NCBI GenBank assembly: GCA_944472155.2 | Contig: OX235277.1 | Span: 29,088,804-29,152,803, forward strand | DNA length: 64,000 bases | DNA from: Trichobilharzia szidati | Taxonomy: Eukaryota > Platyhelminthes > Trematoda > Strigeidida > Schistosomatidae | Direction of reading: 5' to 3' | In this document: positions 12,201 to 27,200 of the stretch, piece after piece | How the letters are laid out: every line of letters starts with the position of its first letter | Position numbering within the stretch: the first letter of the stretch is position 1 | Position numbers and translations under genes: made by a program | The notes under the pieces: model-generated | Told to the model about the DNA's origin: nothing | Seen by the model: the letters and a program-made list of their open reading frames with translations, nothing else | Databases searched by the model: none

Positions 12201-15200
12201 GTGTTGAAATGAATTCGCCGAAAAGAGACTCTCTGCTGAACTCCTGGTCTTCTCTCTGTGAATGTTTGAATGGGGATCTTTCATGAATTGAAAAGTAGGA
12301 AGGACCTCTCCACAGTCAAGTAACTCAGTAGATATCTACGCTACTCTGTCAAACTTGTGGTAGCGAATGGGAAAGTAACTTTTATCAATTATTGTATCAC
12401 AAATTCAATCAACAAGTTGGATGCATGTAAATCAGGTCTGATTAGGTGTGTGTGTCTGTGTGTCACATCTCTGTTGAAACTATCTCCTAAAATCAGTGAA
12501 TCGTAGATATTTATTTCACTTATATGATCCTAGTGGAATGAGTAAGTCGACATTTGTAAAAAATTATATTTGTAAAATCTCAGCGAGATTGAAATGTGTA
12601 ATTCCAACGTTTCGTTCGAAAATCTGGTCCGAACTTCTTCAGGGAAATTAATCGAAATTACCATAACAGAGGTTTATATATAAAAGGAACATCACTTGTT
12701 TTTCAAAAACTTTCTCCAACCATGAATCATTCAACAAGTATAATAAACAAAAGTTTATGAGCTGTGATCAAAATTTGACCTCGGACTTACAAATATTGGT
12801 CTACCTTTGTTAAACACTTTAAACTGAGTGTGTATGTGTGTGTGTGGGTAAACAGTTGTAAAACATTTCTTAACGTCTCCATAAGAAGATATGAACAGTC
12901 TAGAATTTTGACCAAGTATTAATAATTAGTGATACATATCCATTTTTTAATTATTAATAAGGATTTCCTATGCATCAGCTAACATCAAGCCTTCATGTCT
13001 GTTCAAACTGTTAGTATCTAGAATTTTATGATTAGACGTGTTTTCAAAATAATGGTGTTTAGGTAGACCAATATTTGTGAGTCCGAGGTCAAATTTTGAT
13101 CACAGCTCATAAACTTTTGTTTATTATACTTGTTGAATGATTCATGGTTGGAGAAAGTTTTTGAAAAACAAGTGATGTTCCTTTTATATATAAACCTCTG
13201 TTATGGTAATTTCGATTAATTTCCCTGAAGAAGTTCGGACCAGATTGCCGAACGAAACGTTGGAATTACTCATTTCAATCTCGCTGAGACTTTACAAATA
13301 TAATTTTTAACAAATGTCTACTTCTCACTCGGCGCCCAAATATTTTAGAACTATTCTGTCAAATCTTGACGACAGTTCATTTCAAAGAGTAAGTCGTTAC
13401 TTCCACCTTGTACGAAATTGTACTTATATAACTGTGAATAGCCTGAAGAGAAGAACAGATCACAATGATTGCTTGCTGTGTGTCTGCGTTGAGAACATTG
13501 TCCATAAGAAAATTACGACTCAACTGGCCTAGTCTCATAAAAGAGGAAATGTTAGATATTTTGTGTATACTCGATGGTTATCAAACATTGAAAACATAAC
13601 TCACAGATGTTGAAATATCAGGTTGAGCACCATGTTCCAGAAGAATTCGAACACACTCTTTCTGGTTATTTTCACAGGCTAAATGTAATGGAGTGGTTTC
13701 AAATATATCCTAGAGAAATATGTTTTGTTTAAAAAATAAAATGAAACCATCAAAACTTTCTGATACATAAATATGTATAAAGCACAAAATAATTGAGCAA
13801 AGAATATCCTTTTCGATAAATTCCTCTTCTGGCTCTACAATTATATATAAATATGTTTATATACATAGATGATTCTAGAATAGTAGTCAATAACAATATT
13901 AGTGTTTTTAAATATTATCGATTGGTAAAGTAAGATTAATGGAATTACAGTTCACTAAAGATGATTAAATTATAATAATAAAGACATAATAGCAAATAGA
14001 ATATCAACTAAAATTAAGGAAATTTCCACAAAAATTGAGGATCATTCAAACCTAGATGGCCAAGGTAAGGACAGCGTCTGAACTAGCTTCTTTTGGATGC
14101 ACAAATTAGGATTGTTAATATGAATCTCAACAGCATCAGCAGTATTTAGTAGTCGAACTGTTAAGGCAAAATTGAGATTCTTTGGTATGCGGTAAATGAC
14201 CCTGAAAGCATGGTTAACGTCAATCCTGTGTTCTGTATCCACAAGATGAGATAGAATACCGCTGCAAATAGATTTTGTTTGTCCTTTAATTAACCAACCA
14301 CGCACAGTGATGTTCGTAAATCCGATGAGAAACACGCCTAATTGTACGGCCTATGTAATTGGCTGCTAGTGTGTTTCGATGAAATTTCGTTTGGTCCTGC
14401 TGTCTTACCGGATTTCAGTCTTTTGACTGCATTCAAGATTCCTGTTTTAGGTGGAGGATTGGTGTCCACTGGAAGTTTAAATGCGTGCTGTTGGTGGTAT
14501 TTCTAGGCGTCTTGCAAGTGATGGTCAATTCAAGAGTGCTTTGAAGTGATCAGCCCATTGTTTGATTTGTCTCTCCCCCTTGGTAATGAGACTCCCTTCA
14601 ACATCTTTCATTGGTTTCATCATCTGGGTTGATCTTTCCCGGATAGCGAGCAGCCTGGTTATTTAATATAATGTTCTGAGGTCTCTTCTATCTGTGGTCT
14701 GCCTGTTCTGCTTCACTTGCCAATGTGTCGTAGAACTGTCTTTTGTCTTTCCTAACACTCTTCTTCATGTCTTTCTTCATTCAGTACAGTGAACACTATA
14801 ACCAGCTTCTACCTCTTTTGACCATCTTTGCATTGAGTCATCTTCTCTTTCACCACCCCTTCTCTTCCATTAGCATCCAGGTGTTTGTTGAGAGCCATTC
14901 CTTGTCGTGTCTTTTATGTCTTTCTAGAATGGTCGTACACGTTTCCTTGAACATCACATGCAGACAGTTAGTCCCAGTGTTCTTCCATCTACACTTTCTG
15001 CTCCCACTTTGGCTGCCACTGGTGACATCATTAAAGCCACTCCCCTCAATGTTTTCATGGTTTTCATCTAGGTGGCTGGATTAGATTAATGACTCTCCAG
15101 TTGACAATTTGGATAATCCACATCCATTCCATCTACTTTCGCAGATATCCACCATTCATTTGCCATTTTTTCGCATTTTTTGGTTACCTGAGAAGTTTTT

Positions 15201-18200
15201 TGAGTCTCGTACATTGTGCGGACGTTCCACATTCCCATTCTTATTCTTGCTTTCATCGAGATAAGACACATTGGGTGGCTGGCTGGCTTCCTGAAGGCTT
15301 TCACCAACCCGGGTTCATTTCGCCTCTCCAATTCTAGCGAATTTTTTGTATTTTTAATATATTTTTGTGCGTTGAAGTTTCTGTAGCAGTTTGATGGGGT
15401 TTCTCGGTTAGCGTCGCTTGGGACTGGCCAGAAAACTAGCAAGCTAGTCAACTAGGTGAGGCTGTGTAAATTGATATATAGATATAATTTACTACATGCA
15501 CTATTATATGTCTATTTCTATTTCCCTCAGCCCACTATGACCTTGAAATCCTATTGGAGGGTGACTGCTTTTAAATTATCAATGTATTTAGTATCTCTCA
15601 AGGTCATCGAAAGCAAATATACATACGAAAGCGCTGTCAATCATTTTCACTATTGATACGAGACAGTGAAAGCTAACCACATCAACGGTCTGTCTTCTCT
15701 TCTTGTTGTCTTGCGTCGCGGTTTCGGTGGTATCGTACCGTGTTAATGTTGTCATTGTTGTTGCTAATAATTGTTAGAACAGTAGGCTCGCGGATCGGCA
15801 AGGTGGGAAATTCGTTAGCACAACTACCAAGTATATTAACGGTCATATGATTAATTCCCATTGTACAATATTTACTCAATGTTCATAATCATCTTCAAGT
15901 TAACTAGTAATCGGCAACATATTGCTTAGCACAATATTGTTCATTCTAAAGTGAACTTTGATGTAAAAGAATATGAATTTTTAAGAATAATTTTCAAGTA
16001 TTCGTTTTGTATGGATTTTTGTTTGATTGGATGGAAGATTTCATCAAGAGCTGACATCAGGTAGTGAACTATTAGAAAACCTACAGGGAGTACTGGACAG
16101 CTAGCTGTTTCATCGGCCCAGTTCAAAACTCTTCAGCAGCACACTGAAGAGACTGGGGTTCGAATCCGGAACCTTCTGGTTACAAGGCAAGCTCGTAGAC
16201 CATTGAGCCACTGGGACCCGATCTTAGGGTTCTAGTGGGAGGCCACCAGGGTACAGCAGGTTGAAGGTGAGGCAATAACTCATCGAAGAAGACATTGTGA
16301 AGTGGTCGTGCTATGTCGTGAGTTTCAAGAAGTTAGAATTCATGGACTGGCCATTAGATCGGGTCGCAGTGGCGTAATGGCCTACGAGCTAGCTCACGTT
16401 GTAACCAAAAGGCCCTGAGTTTGAACCCCTGGGGTGAGTGCACACTGCTGGAGAGTCCCGAACTAGGCTGACAAAACAGCTGGCTGGCCAGTACTTTCAA
16501 GTTTTCCTTTGGTTCTCTAACTGATGTCAGCTCATGATGAAATCCTCCATCTTTTCAAGAATATACACACAGGAAGTAATTGAATGATCGAATAAATATG
16601 AAATAGTAGAAGAAGTTTGATGCATTGTATTAAACGGATAATTAGATAAGTTCAATGAATTATTGAGGCAAACCATTCATCTTATAAATATAAATATATA
16701 TAAAAATCCTACCATTTCATCGATTTTTTCTCTGAGTTTCTTCAAAGACAGTAAACATTCCAAAGTTTCAATGTGACCATTTTTAGAAGCTAAATGAAGT
16801 GCATTCCTCGCATGCTGAAAAACACATATAACATGGAATCTACAATCAGTCTAGTGTCTTCATCACAAGATAAAGGTTATAATCAGCTGATTACTCCATT
16901 CTCTGATCGGTGGATTTCAATTTGTTGACATCAGTGTTAGCTGTAAGTCTGTGGTGCAGTGGTAGAATGTTTACCAGTCATACAGGTAGCCACGAGTTTG
17001 ACTCCCGGCCGATTCATTTATAAACTTCGTCGATTTTATCAGGGAATAGTTATCCCAGAAAAGACAAAGGGTTGGGCATGAGCCTAACAGGATAATAAAA
17101 CACCATTTCTACTGAGACTTCAAAACTTGAAGCCATCGGATGCCCCACTAAGAATGCAAACAACTGGAAGAATACGTGGGCAATTAGCTAAGTAATATCT
17201 TTATCCACTTCAGTAAATGACAACCAGTCGAAGTTTAGGTCGATGATAAGATAGTTACCATGGAGAAACTGTGTTTAATACTGGTAATGATTAGTGCTCA
17301 GGATTTATGGAGCAGATCTGAAACCAATAATAGTGCCTAAAAGTTAACTTTAACTCATACCTTTTAGCTGTAATCCAAAATCCTTCCTTTAAATATCCTA
17401 CTTGTGTATTACCCACTTTGTCCGGGCTTACTGCCAACGCCATCAACATCGGAAATGCAGGGTAGATTGTGCAGCTACTTATATTATAAATATGTGTCAT
17501 GATGTGAGCAGCTCCAGCGACTGGTACAGCTCTACAACAACCCAGTGAAACGCTGCTTTTCATGTCCCGGAACAATCTAGGAGCTTCCCTGGCACGGTTC
17601 CTCGTGCACTAGAGATGGCCTATCTTGCCTCATAGAAACGGGACCCCATCTGTCAATCTTTTTGTACTGCAAAAATCCCTGCTTGTGACTGACAGTCATG
17701 CCGGATGGCCTTCCAGCAATCCATGATAGGGTTACCAAGCCATTCACGGCCATCCGCTAACTGTGAGTCACAAGTTACAATGGTCCCAGCCCTCTCGCCC
17801 AAAGTTCCGAAGATCTCAGATCACCCGATTCCTCGTACACCCCATAAATCTAAAGGATTTCCTGGCCTGTCCGCTCTAGCTGAGTAGCTGGATGCGAATG
17901 ATGTTTATGCTTGCTACAGATCTTAGCTCGGGAGCGGCTTCAAGGTTTCCCTCCCCAATGGTCGCCAAGTGGAGGCTTCTGTCGTGCGAAATTCATCTTT
18001 TGGTTTCGGCCATTACTCATATCCAAGTGAGCTTTTTCACGTTGGTAATCAGGGCACCGGACGGAATGTTGTCACCCCAGCGAAATGACAATGTAGCCAA
18101 ATCGTGGCAATTGGTTTACATAGGGACGCCAATATTAGAAAAGTACACAATGGTCACAGAGCGTCACATCTACCACCGCATACGGAACATTCCTGGATTT

Positions 18201-21200
18201 GACGATGGGTTACTTTAATAAAGTCATAGTTACTTCTGCAGTACGAAATGTAATTATTCTAATTTTTTGTTTAGTTCCAGACCCTAACTCTAGCTCACTG
18301 CCTTAATCAGTAATCCTCTGGGTGATGGATGCATTGTTCGAGAATATAAACACGAGTGTTTCAGTTCAAAGTCATACTTCAACAAAGCATATCGGATAAC
18401 AAAAACCAGAAACGGAAACTTCACACTTGAGATAGACAGAAGGAGAGAAGACGAGTGAAGTTTTTTCATACAATCTCAGACAGAATTTAAAGAGGAAATA
18501 GCTGAGCATCTAATAGTCAATCTCTGGATATATCACGAAAATTCAGCAACCATTATCCCAAGAACTATACTCCCAGGCTATCTAAACCACTCTGCTTTCT
18601 TGACTTCGAAAAACACGGAAAGGAGATTACTTCTTTCATTTATGTAGGCAGGAACTTTTCAACTGCAGGCGGCTCAGATGTGGATGATAAATTCTGCTTG
18701 GATCAGGGAAGCAAGAGAGATCTTTGCTTCTGTGAAATAGGTCTGAAAATCTTCTACACTCAGCACAAGAAAAAACTACCAAATTTTCAACGGCAGTTTT
18801 AGGTCAGACAGTGCTTCTCTTTGACTCATTACTTGTCATAATGAGCATTTTCATCAAGATACTGCAGACTTTCATCAACAGCTACTTACTCCTTACTCTC
18901 GATACTGGAGATCAGGAGGTCGACCAGAAAAGGATAAGAAATAAGGAAGTGAGGCAACGAATCAACTTGGAACGTATTTCCCAACGAATATGTAGATGGA
19001 AGTGGAGATAGATCGGATGTACTCTAAGGGGATTGTTGCGTGCCAGGCAGACCTTCCAGGGGAACCTGGGTGGGTAGCCACAAATAGGGTGTGGGGCACA
19101 AGCTGACATGGAGGAGATCGTGGCAGGAGTACATGAAAGCTTACGGGGGACTGTGTGTAGACGGCTAAAAAAGTCAGCAGAGATCAGAAGGTAATGGATA
19201 CGTGCTATTGAAGTCATATTTTCCATACGAAACCCAATAGAATAACGAGAATATCACTATAATTGATGTTGAGACTTTCTGATGTAGTCTTGAGTTAGCA
19301 GACAGATAATGGATGGTGACTGAAGATGAAATAAAGTTTGATTTAACGACTGAACTCAAACCTCCGGATTAGTATCCCCAAGATCTACCAGGTGAGTAAC
19401 AAAACTCAGCCGCCGAACAGGTGTATTTGTAATTGTCATTTCATAATCCTTAACTGTTTTAAAACTCATTGTAATGTCGTCAGGGAAGGCAATGGCTCTG
19501 GTATAAGTAACATGTCTCGTCGCCGTCTAAGTCGACTCATCTTCACGGCTTCATTGATAGACTTTTCCTCCTTACCTAACACTATGTGCCTAACATCAGT
19601 ACCACTGACACTAATACTCCTCTCAACACACTAGTCTGATCATCTCATGAGTGAAATCCTTCTTCAGTAGCAGACCATCCTCATATTATTCACTTTTGGG
19701 CCTACTCATCTTTCCCTAACTTCATCCTTCCTAAGAAAAATTATACAGCTTTATTGTGAATACATAATTGACTGATTCAGAGAAGAAAAGGTATCCATTT
19801 TGTAGACTCACCATATTCTTTTTCAGTATGTTACATTTTCGTTTAATAAGTATCTCAATCAGACGTAAATTTCCTTTTGATGCAGCAATTAGGAATGGAG
19901 TCATTCCATTCTGAAGAAAAAGAGTAAAAAATGAAGAAAGATACTAAAAGGATGGTTCATTGTAATGTGAGGAGTAATTCGGGTTTTATTTAAATGTTTA
20001 TTGAGATTTCTAATCATGTCGAATGATGGAAAAGTGTTCAGATCAAAAGCTTACCTTTCTAAATTGAATTTCTTACAGTTCAGTACATAAGCACTACTAA
20101 AAAAGCTTCGTTAGTGTCTTGTTCAACTTCTTGAACATTCCTATAGTAGAAGTTCATTTGTGACAAAAGCAAACGAAGAACAATTAAACGACATGCAATT
20201 AGTATTACAGCCTTTCTGTTCTAGTTTTAGGACTATCGAGTATCTTGCATTAAACGCTTTACATGGAATAAAGTATAGGAACGTTAACATACAAAAGAGC
20301 CGTTCATGATTAGCTTTCAGGTCAATCAAGTCCCTGCTTGCCGACACTTGAAAATTAGTCTTGTGCTTACTATGACTGATTGCAGGATGAAATTAACTTG
20401 TGTACTGGTAGGAAATCGTGAACAGTGGTATCCAGCGAGTTGGGTTTGAGGAAAAAGACTTATCGATGACATTGGCTGACAGCTGAGCCATATATCTTGG
20501 ACTGGAATGGATCTACTACCCACCGGATTCCATCCCAGTGGCTCATCGGTAAACTAGCTCACGTTTGTCTCCTGAACGATGACAGTTCGACTCTTAATGA
20601 AGTCATGAGTATGTACTCCTGAATAGTCTCAAAATAGGACAAAGCAGCTGTCAAGCACTGTCTGATGGTTTTCAATAGTTTTTTGATTGTCATCATTTCG
20701 TAAACAATCTTGAATGCAAATATTAAATTAAAGGCTAGATGACCCAAAAATTTAACATAACTCAAATAGCGACACAGCCTAACCATGACTCAGTGTTATC
20801 TATGGATATTTTCCTTCATTCTAAATTTCTGTAAGCTTCACAGATTACAAATTCCTGTTAAACATTTTGCGGACTTTCAATTTTGAATAGATTTATGATC
20901 GGAGTCAGTAAATGACAAGCTAATCTAATTGAAATAAAGTCAGATAAAACACCGCATGATGTAATAAGGAAACAGGATTGATTCTTTCACTGATTCAATG
21001 ATTCTTTGAGAACCAAATGGGAATCCTATATTATAAATATTATTGTTCCCTTTGGTCCCGAGTGGAAAATAGGGCCACAGCAGCACACCTCTACTTTGGC
21101 CTGTTATCTGTGGTCCTCTTCATCTGGGCTCACGACTGCTCATAATCTCTCATCTCCTCCCCACATGATCATCTCTGCGGCATCCTAGACCCATAACCAA

Positions 21201-24200
21201 CTTGTCGTTTCCACAGTCTTCCTGTCGCGCGATGTCATTCGACGGTCTCCTCAACGTGTGTCCAAACCGTCACCATTTTCTTCGACACATTTGTCGGGTA
21301 TTAGGTCCTCCATTGGCTCGTTGACAGAGATCCTTGTCGCGTATTCTTCCTCCACTATCATCGAGAGAAGACGGCTGTTGATAAAAGTCTGCAGTCTGTT
21401 GAAAATCCGAATTTTATCCTCTACACTGAATGCAGGAGACTTCCATAGTGATTTCAGAGTGATGAGTATCTGTCTTGCCTTAAAGATGCTGCCTGGCTTT
21501 GACATTCTCAATGGTGTTGACTGTCTGTATTTGAGGTGATGCCTTCTAGATAAGTGGAGGAAGTGACCTCTGTCCAATTTCTCCCGTTGATGGTGAGTGG
21601 CGTTGCTTGTTGTTGCTGTTGATCGGTTATCTTCATCACCTCCATCGTCTCTATGTTCACCCGGAGCGCTGCCTTCGCTGTCTGCCTCCTCCACCAGTTT
21701 TTTAGTTTACGCCTGTAAGTCTTCAAGTATATGTGTGACATTAGATATAAATCATTGGAGAAATGCAGATCTTCCAAAGTCTTCTTACTGGTCAGTGCAG
21801 CGTATTCCTATCTTCTCGTTCCCAACAATCTGATGCATAATCCAGTCCACCAAAATTAGAAATATCATTGGTGATAGCAGGCAACCTTGTCTTACGCTCA
21901 CATTTACCTCAAAGTCTTCGGTGAGTTCTTCGTTGTGGATCATCTGACATGTGGTATTGTCATATAGACAGCTGGCGAATGAGTTTGATAAAGATTGAAG
22001 CGCACTGCACGCCGTAGAGTTCAGGCAGTTCCCAAATAACTTCTCTGTCACTGCTGTCATAGACCTTTCGAAGTCAATGAAATTGTGGGTTAAGTTTGAC
22101 TGCTATTCTATGCTGTATTCGATGATGATGCGTAGAGCCAAAATTCATTCAGCACGTGATTTGTGTTATTCTGGTTGGACTTCTGCATCCAGTGCGGCTC
22201 AGTACTTTACTTGGTGTAGTCTGGGGTATTATTCCTCACCAGTTCTTGTAGAGTCTGAAGTAGCTCTTCCTTAGTAGTTTGACAAAATACCTTTCCTTTC
22301 TTCCGAAATTTTGCAGCAGTAAATCAGAACACTACAACAGTGTTGTAACAAGCCTTATAAAACGGCGTCATTTATAAAGGTATTTGGATGAAATTCGAAC
22401 TAAGCTAAACTGAAATCTCTCATATAATATGTCATATATATATATATATATGCAATCTGCTGAATATACATAGACAGAGTGCTCCATTAAGATTCGTATT
22501 GCCAATCACTTTCTTTTCTTTACATTCCGTGGAACATGCGATGATATTGGTTTTACGGGCGGAGTGGTGGGTTGCTACCCTCACACTCCACACCCTTCTA
22601 CCTTTTCCGGACTCAGACTCGACTTTTCTTGGCAACAAAGGGCATATTGTCCGATGAACTTAGCTGTGAGATAGGCTCTGGCTAGTAACGTACTCAATCT
22701 TCTGTTGATTTTTGCTCCAATATTTTCACCTTTAAAATCGAGTTGAAAGAAGACAGTCTTCTTGCCACTGTGATTTCTTTGACATTTGAGCTTTTACATC
22801 TGTCATATTAGCTCATTTCTCTGTAGTGAATATTCTCCTAGCTCTATAGTACAGAGTCCTGACTAGTATTGGTTCATAGCTATTTAGGCAAAAACTATTA
22901 AAATCTAGGTACTGTCCATTCCATGTCAGCTTTCTGTAAATTGACCTCTGGAGATTTCCATTTTCCAGGCATTGCATGGCAATGTCGAGGAAGTGGAACT
23001 TTCCATCATTTTTGTGCTTCATAGTAAATTCAGTATTTGTATATACGTCATTGAGTAATCCGAGTAGGTAGGAAGCATGACTTTCATTGTTGCACACTAC
23101 AAATGTGTCATCTGTGACATATCAGCAATAAGAAGTTGTTTCGTCGATTGGCTGTTTTAATTTCCTTTTCTCAATGTTGGACATGAAGATATCTGCTAAA
23201 AGAGGGCTAAGTAGACTGCTCATAGCTACACCATCTATTTGGCGGTAAAGAGTGATGTCAAATTGAAATTACATATTCATGGTACACATTAGCAATAGGC
23301 CTTTGAATCCCGGTTCTGGAAATAAGAGATCAGAATGCTGACAAATGACCTCCATAGTTGCCTTGATTGAGATCCTTGTGAACAAGCAAATTACTTGAAA
23401 TGACGCTATGAACTTATATGAGACGTTCATGTGGTTCATCTTTCACGTCTTTACTCTCTCTTTCACTTGATTACGTATTCTTTGGCTTTAACCTCATCCC
23501 CTTCCTTTGATATAGTGTAATTTTGCTTGTCTCTTGTTTTTATCATTTGAGTTGAATTCAGTACATGGTTACCCAATTTATAAGTTAGTTATCATCTTAC
23601 TTGCCTCTAGTCTCCATTACGTAACTCCTTTACTGTTGTATGCAAACACTGATTTTGTTTACACTTGAACTGCCTGTATGAAAACTATATAAGTGTAATT
23701 TTCTGAGTACTGTTCATTAAGTTTGGAACCACCTGTCAATTGACACCATGTAAAGTAAATCAATAAAAGAAGGATAGGTGCGTAAAACGTGGCACTGTGG
23801 TAGTATGTAATTCAATATTAATTTATTCATTAGATATATCACACAGTGAAACAGCATTATTATTTACTGGATGACACTGTTTCGAACAATTTATTGTTCA
23901 TAATCACAGCATTAATTATATTTATAGATAGATATTGATGACGAAAGCTTTATTTATCGAATCAACTGACACGGAATAAGTGTGATAGGAATGATTCAAC
24001 ACCTGTCCACCCAGACATCTGGAAAATTCTACTACCCCTACTAAAATGAACAGGAAAGAATAAAGAAAACTATAAAACGAAAGTTTTGAAGTAGTGTGGT
24101 TATAATTGATGTTATGATTATGAACAACAAAAAATTGTGTTCTAGACTTTGTCATCCAGTAAATAATACAGTTTCACTCACTCTGTGATAGATCTATCTA

Positions 24201-27200
24201 ATAAACAAATTAATGTAGAATAAAAGAAGAAACTCGACGAAATAAATAAAAAAATAAATAGATTGACTGATTATTTCACTTACATTGTCTGACAGGTCAT
24301 AATCTAAGACTTGAAATTTTTTGTATAAACATTTTAAAATTGAGATTGCATTGGATTCAGCTATGAAATGCATGATTGTAAAACCTTGCTGTTGATCATT
24401 ATTGTTATGTTGATGTTTTGCATTTGAAGAAAACATAGAAAAGAAAAAAAAGGAAAAGGAAAATTGATGATTACATTATAGAAATTCAATGAAAAATAAC
24501 TAAACACTATTCTTCAATACAGCTATGTTCCTTTGTCATCTGTAGAAAGTATACTTTCAATTGTTGGTTTTGTGGGGACTTTGTTTGATTGGTTGGAAGA
24601 TTTCATCATGAGCTGACATCAGTTAGAGAACTATTGGAAAACCAGCTGGGAGTACTGGACAGCCGGCTATTTCGACCTAGTCTCTTGGGGCTCCTCATCA
24701 GTGCGCACCCACAGGGGTTCGAAACCAGGACCTTCTGGTTACAAGGCGAGCTCGTAGACCATTAAGCCACTAGGCCACTTTGTAGGGTCCTATTGTCCTG
24801 TGTGTGTACTGTGAAGAGACCCAAGATACTCGGACGAAATAGCTGTACACTACTCCCAGAATGGTTTTCAATGGTTCTCTAACCGATGTTAGCTCATGGA
24901 GAAATCCTCCAACCAATCAAAATATATTTTTAAAATCTCAGCGAAGTTTAATTGAATAATTCAGACATTTCTTTCTACAGACTCGTCCGAAAATTCATCG
25001 AAATTAACACTACAGAGGTTTATACATATATATAAAAGGACATCTCTTGTCTTTAAAAACTTTGTCCATTCATATGAGTTATGAAGCAGTCGTCAAATAT
25101 GATAATAAACAAAATTGCATGAACTGTGATCAAGATTTGACTTAAGTTTGCTTTTGTCAAACACTGTAAACATTGTATCAGATTTTTAGTGATTACGTTC
25201 GACTGAAGTTCATGGTCGTAAATAACTGGATATAAAAATTTGTATGTGTATATGCGGTATACAATTGTGTGTGTGTGCATGAGAGTATGAGGAGACAACT
25301 GTAAATCATTTGTTAGCTTCTCCATAAGAAGATATAGACAAGTAGAAATTTAGACCAAGTATGATTGATTAGTGAAACATATCCACTTTTATTTATTAAT
25401 CAAAACTTACCATGCGTCAGCCAACAAAATCACACCTTCCCCTCCGTTTAAGCTTTTGGATGCACCCATATAAGTGGGGCTTCTGCAGTCAGTCTTCCTT
25501 CATACGAACCGAAACTTGTTTGTAGAACCTCGGTCCTATGAAGTTCAGTCTTGTGTCCCGTTTCTATTGAGTGCAGTGCAGCATCGCTGATCTGTTTTCT
25601 AGCCAGCTTCTTCAAGACTGCAGAGGTCTTTGGAAGCACATTAGACATTATTTATGCTCTTTCACTCACATTTATCTATCTGGAAGTTCCTGCTACATAT
25701 ACGGTGTCACAGTCCCCACAAGTGATTTGGTGGACACAATTCTGTTGGTTGTCTTCTCCTAATTTATCCTTAACCTTCACCAGTGATGAGGAGCGCAAGG
25801 TGTCTGTTGCACGAAAATACACTCTTTTGTCATCATGATTGTTAAGGATCTGCTTTTTCTCAGTTCATGCAATTTTGTTTATTATTATATTTTGATGACT
25901 GTTTCATGACTCAGATGATTGGACAAAGTTTTTAAAGAAAAGAGGTGTTTTTACACATATAAACCTTTTTAATTCTAACTGGTGGATGGTGACTAGCATG
26001 GGAATCCAGGATAAGAATTTCGTCGTATTTGGGACTCGTCATCTGAATGTATCTGCGTTCCGCAGTGAGTGATGATGCTCTCACCGAGGCTCAAACCCAG
26101 TGCCCATAGTTTCAAACGCCAAAGCGTTATCCACTAGACCACTTGGGCCATGAGAGCCACCCCTTGTGCAACGGGCCGACATGTCAACCTGAGACTAAGC
26201 AGTTTGGTCCCATCAGTCGAAGGTAAAATCTAAAACTCACTTAAATTTGTTATTCTAATTTCCAATTATTCCCTGAAGCAGTTCGAACCAGTTTGCCGAA
26301 CTCCGGAAACTTAAGAATTACTCATTTCAGTTTCGCTTAGATTTTACATATATAATTTTTATATATGTTTGCTTGTCACTCAACGCCCAACTATTCGGGA
26401 ATTATTCGGTCAAAACTTGATCACAGTTCAGATGATTTTGTTCCCCTGTGTTATAAAACAATCGAGTAAAGATTCTCAGCTATCGAATCAGAATTAGAAA
26501 AAAATAGGTACCCTGAAAAGTTCATGATGAAACAAATAGCCACATAGGTTGAAAGAAGCGGTTCTTAAGGAGTTTAAATCTATATGCGATTTTTAATCAA
26601 AGGTGATGTGCATAGGGAAATCATAGATAACACCTTGAGAAGATTGTTTCTGAGGTCTTCTAGAACCGGTAAGCTACAAATCACCCAATGCTTTTACACG
26701 ACTTGTTGTGATTCTGAAACTAAGAGTCAAATTACTTAGGCTAGCCATGTGTGTCTGTAACTGTTAGACTAACTGCTCCTATGAAGCCATTGCTTTTCCA
26801 TCATCTACAGAATACTGAATAAATTCCTAAAAATCAGTATTCTCAATATGATCCTTCACTACGTGTATAGAAAAAGTTTATTAAGTCTCTTATTCTACCA
26901 TGGTCTTAATCTCCTTCCCGATCCTAATTATTATGGTTATTTTTATTCCCTTGAGTTCACAGGGGAATATAGTGCTTCAGCAACACATCTCCAACTTATT
27001 GTATTTTCTGATCATTTCTTCAGCCGCGCCCACAACCGCCCGTCATCTCTTACCCCATCCTCGCCACTCCATCTACTCCATGTTACCCTCAAAGTGACGG
27101 CCCACTAGTCGCTTCCCATTTCCATCCCACTTGAGTGATGGCCTGCATTGTGCGCAATGCCATTCGATGGCCTCCTCAATGTATGCTTAATCCATCTATA

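Noticed and set aside
17892..18218. 108-codon frame in the balanced-composition block
   Set aside because: No recognised domain, no splice context, equal-length frames on the other strand; kept only as an unexplained block.
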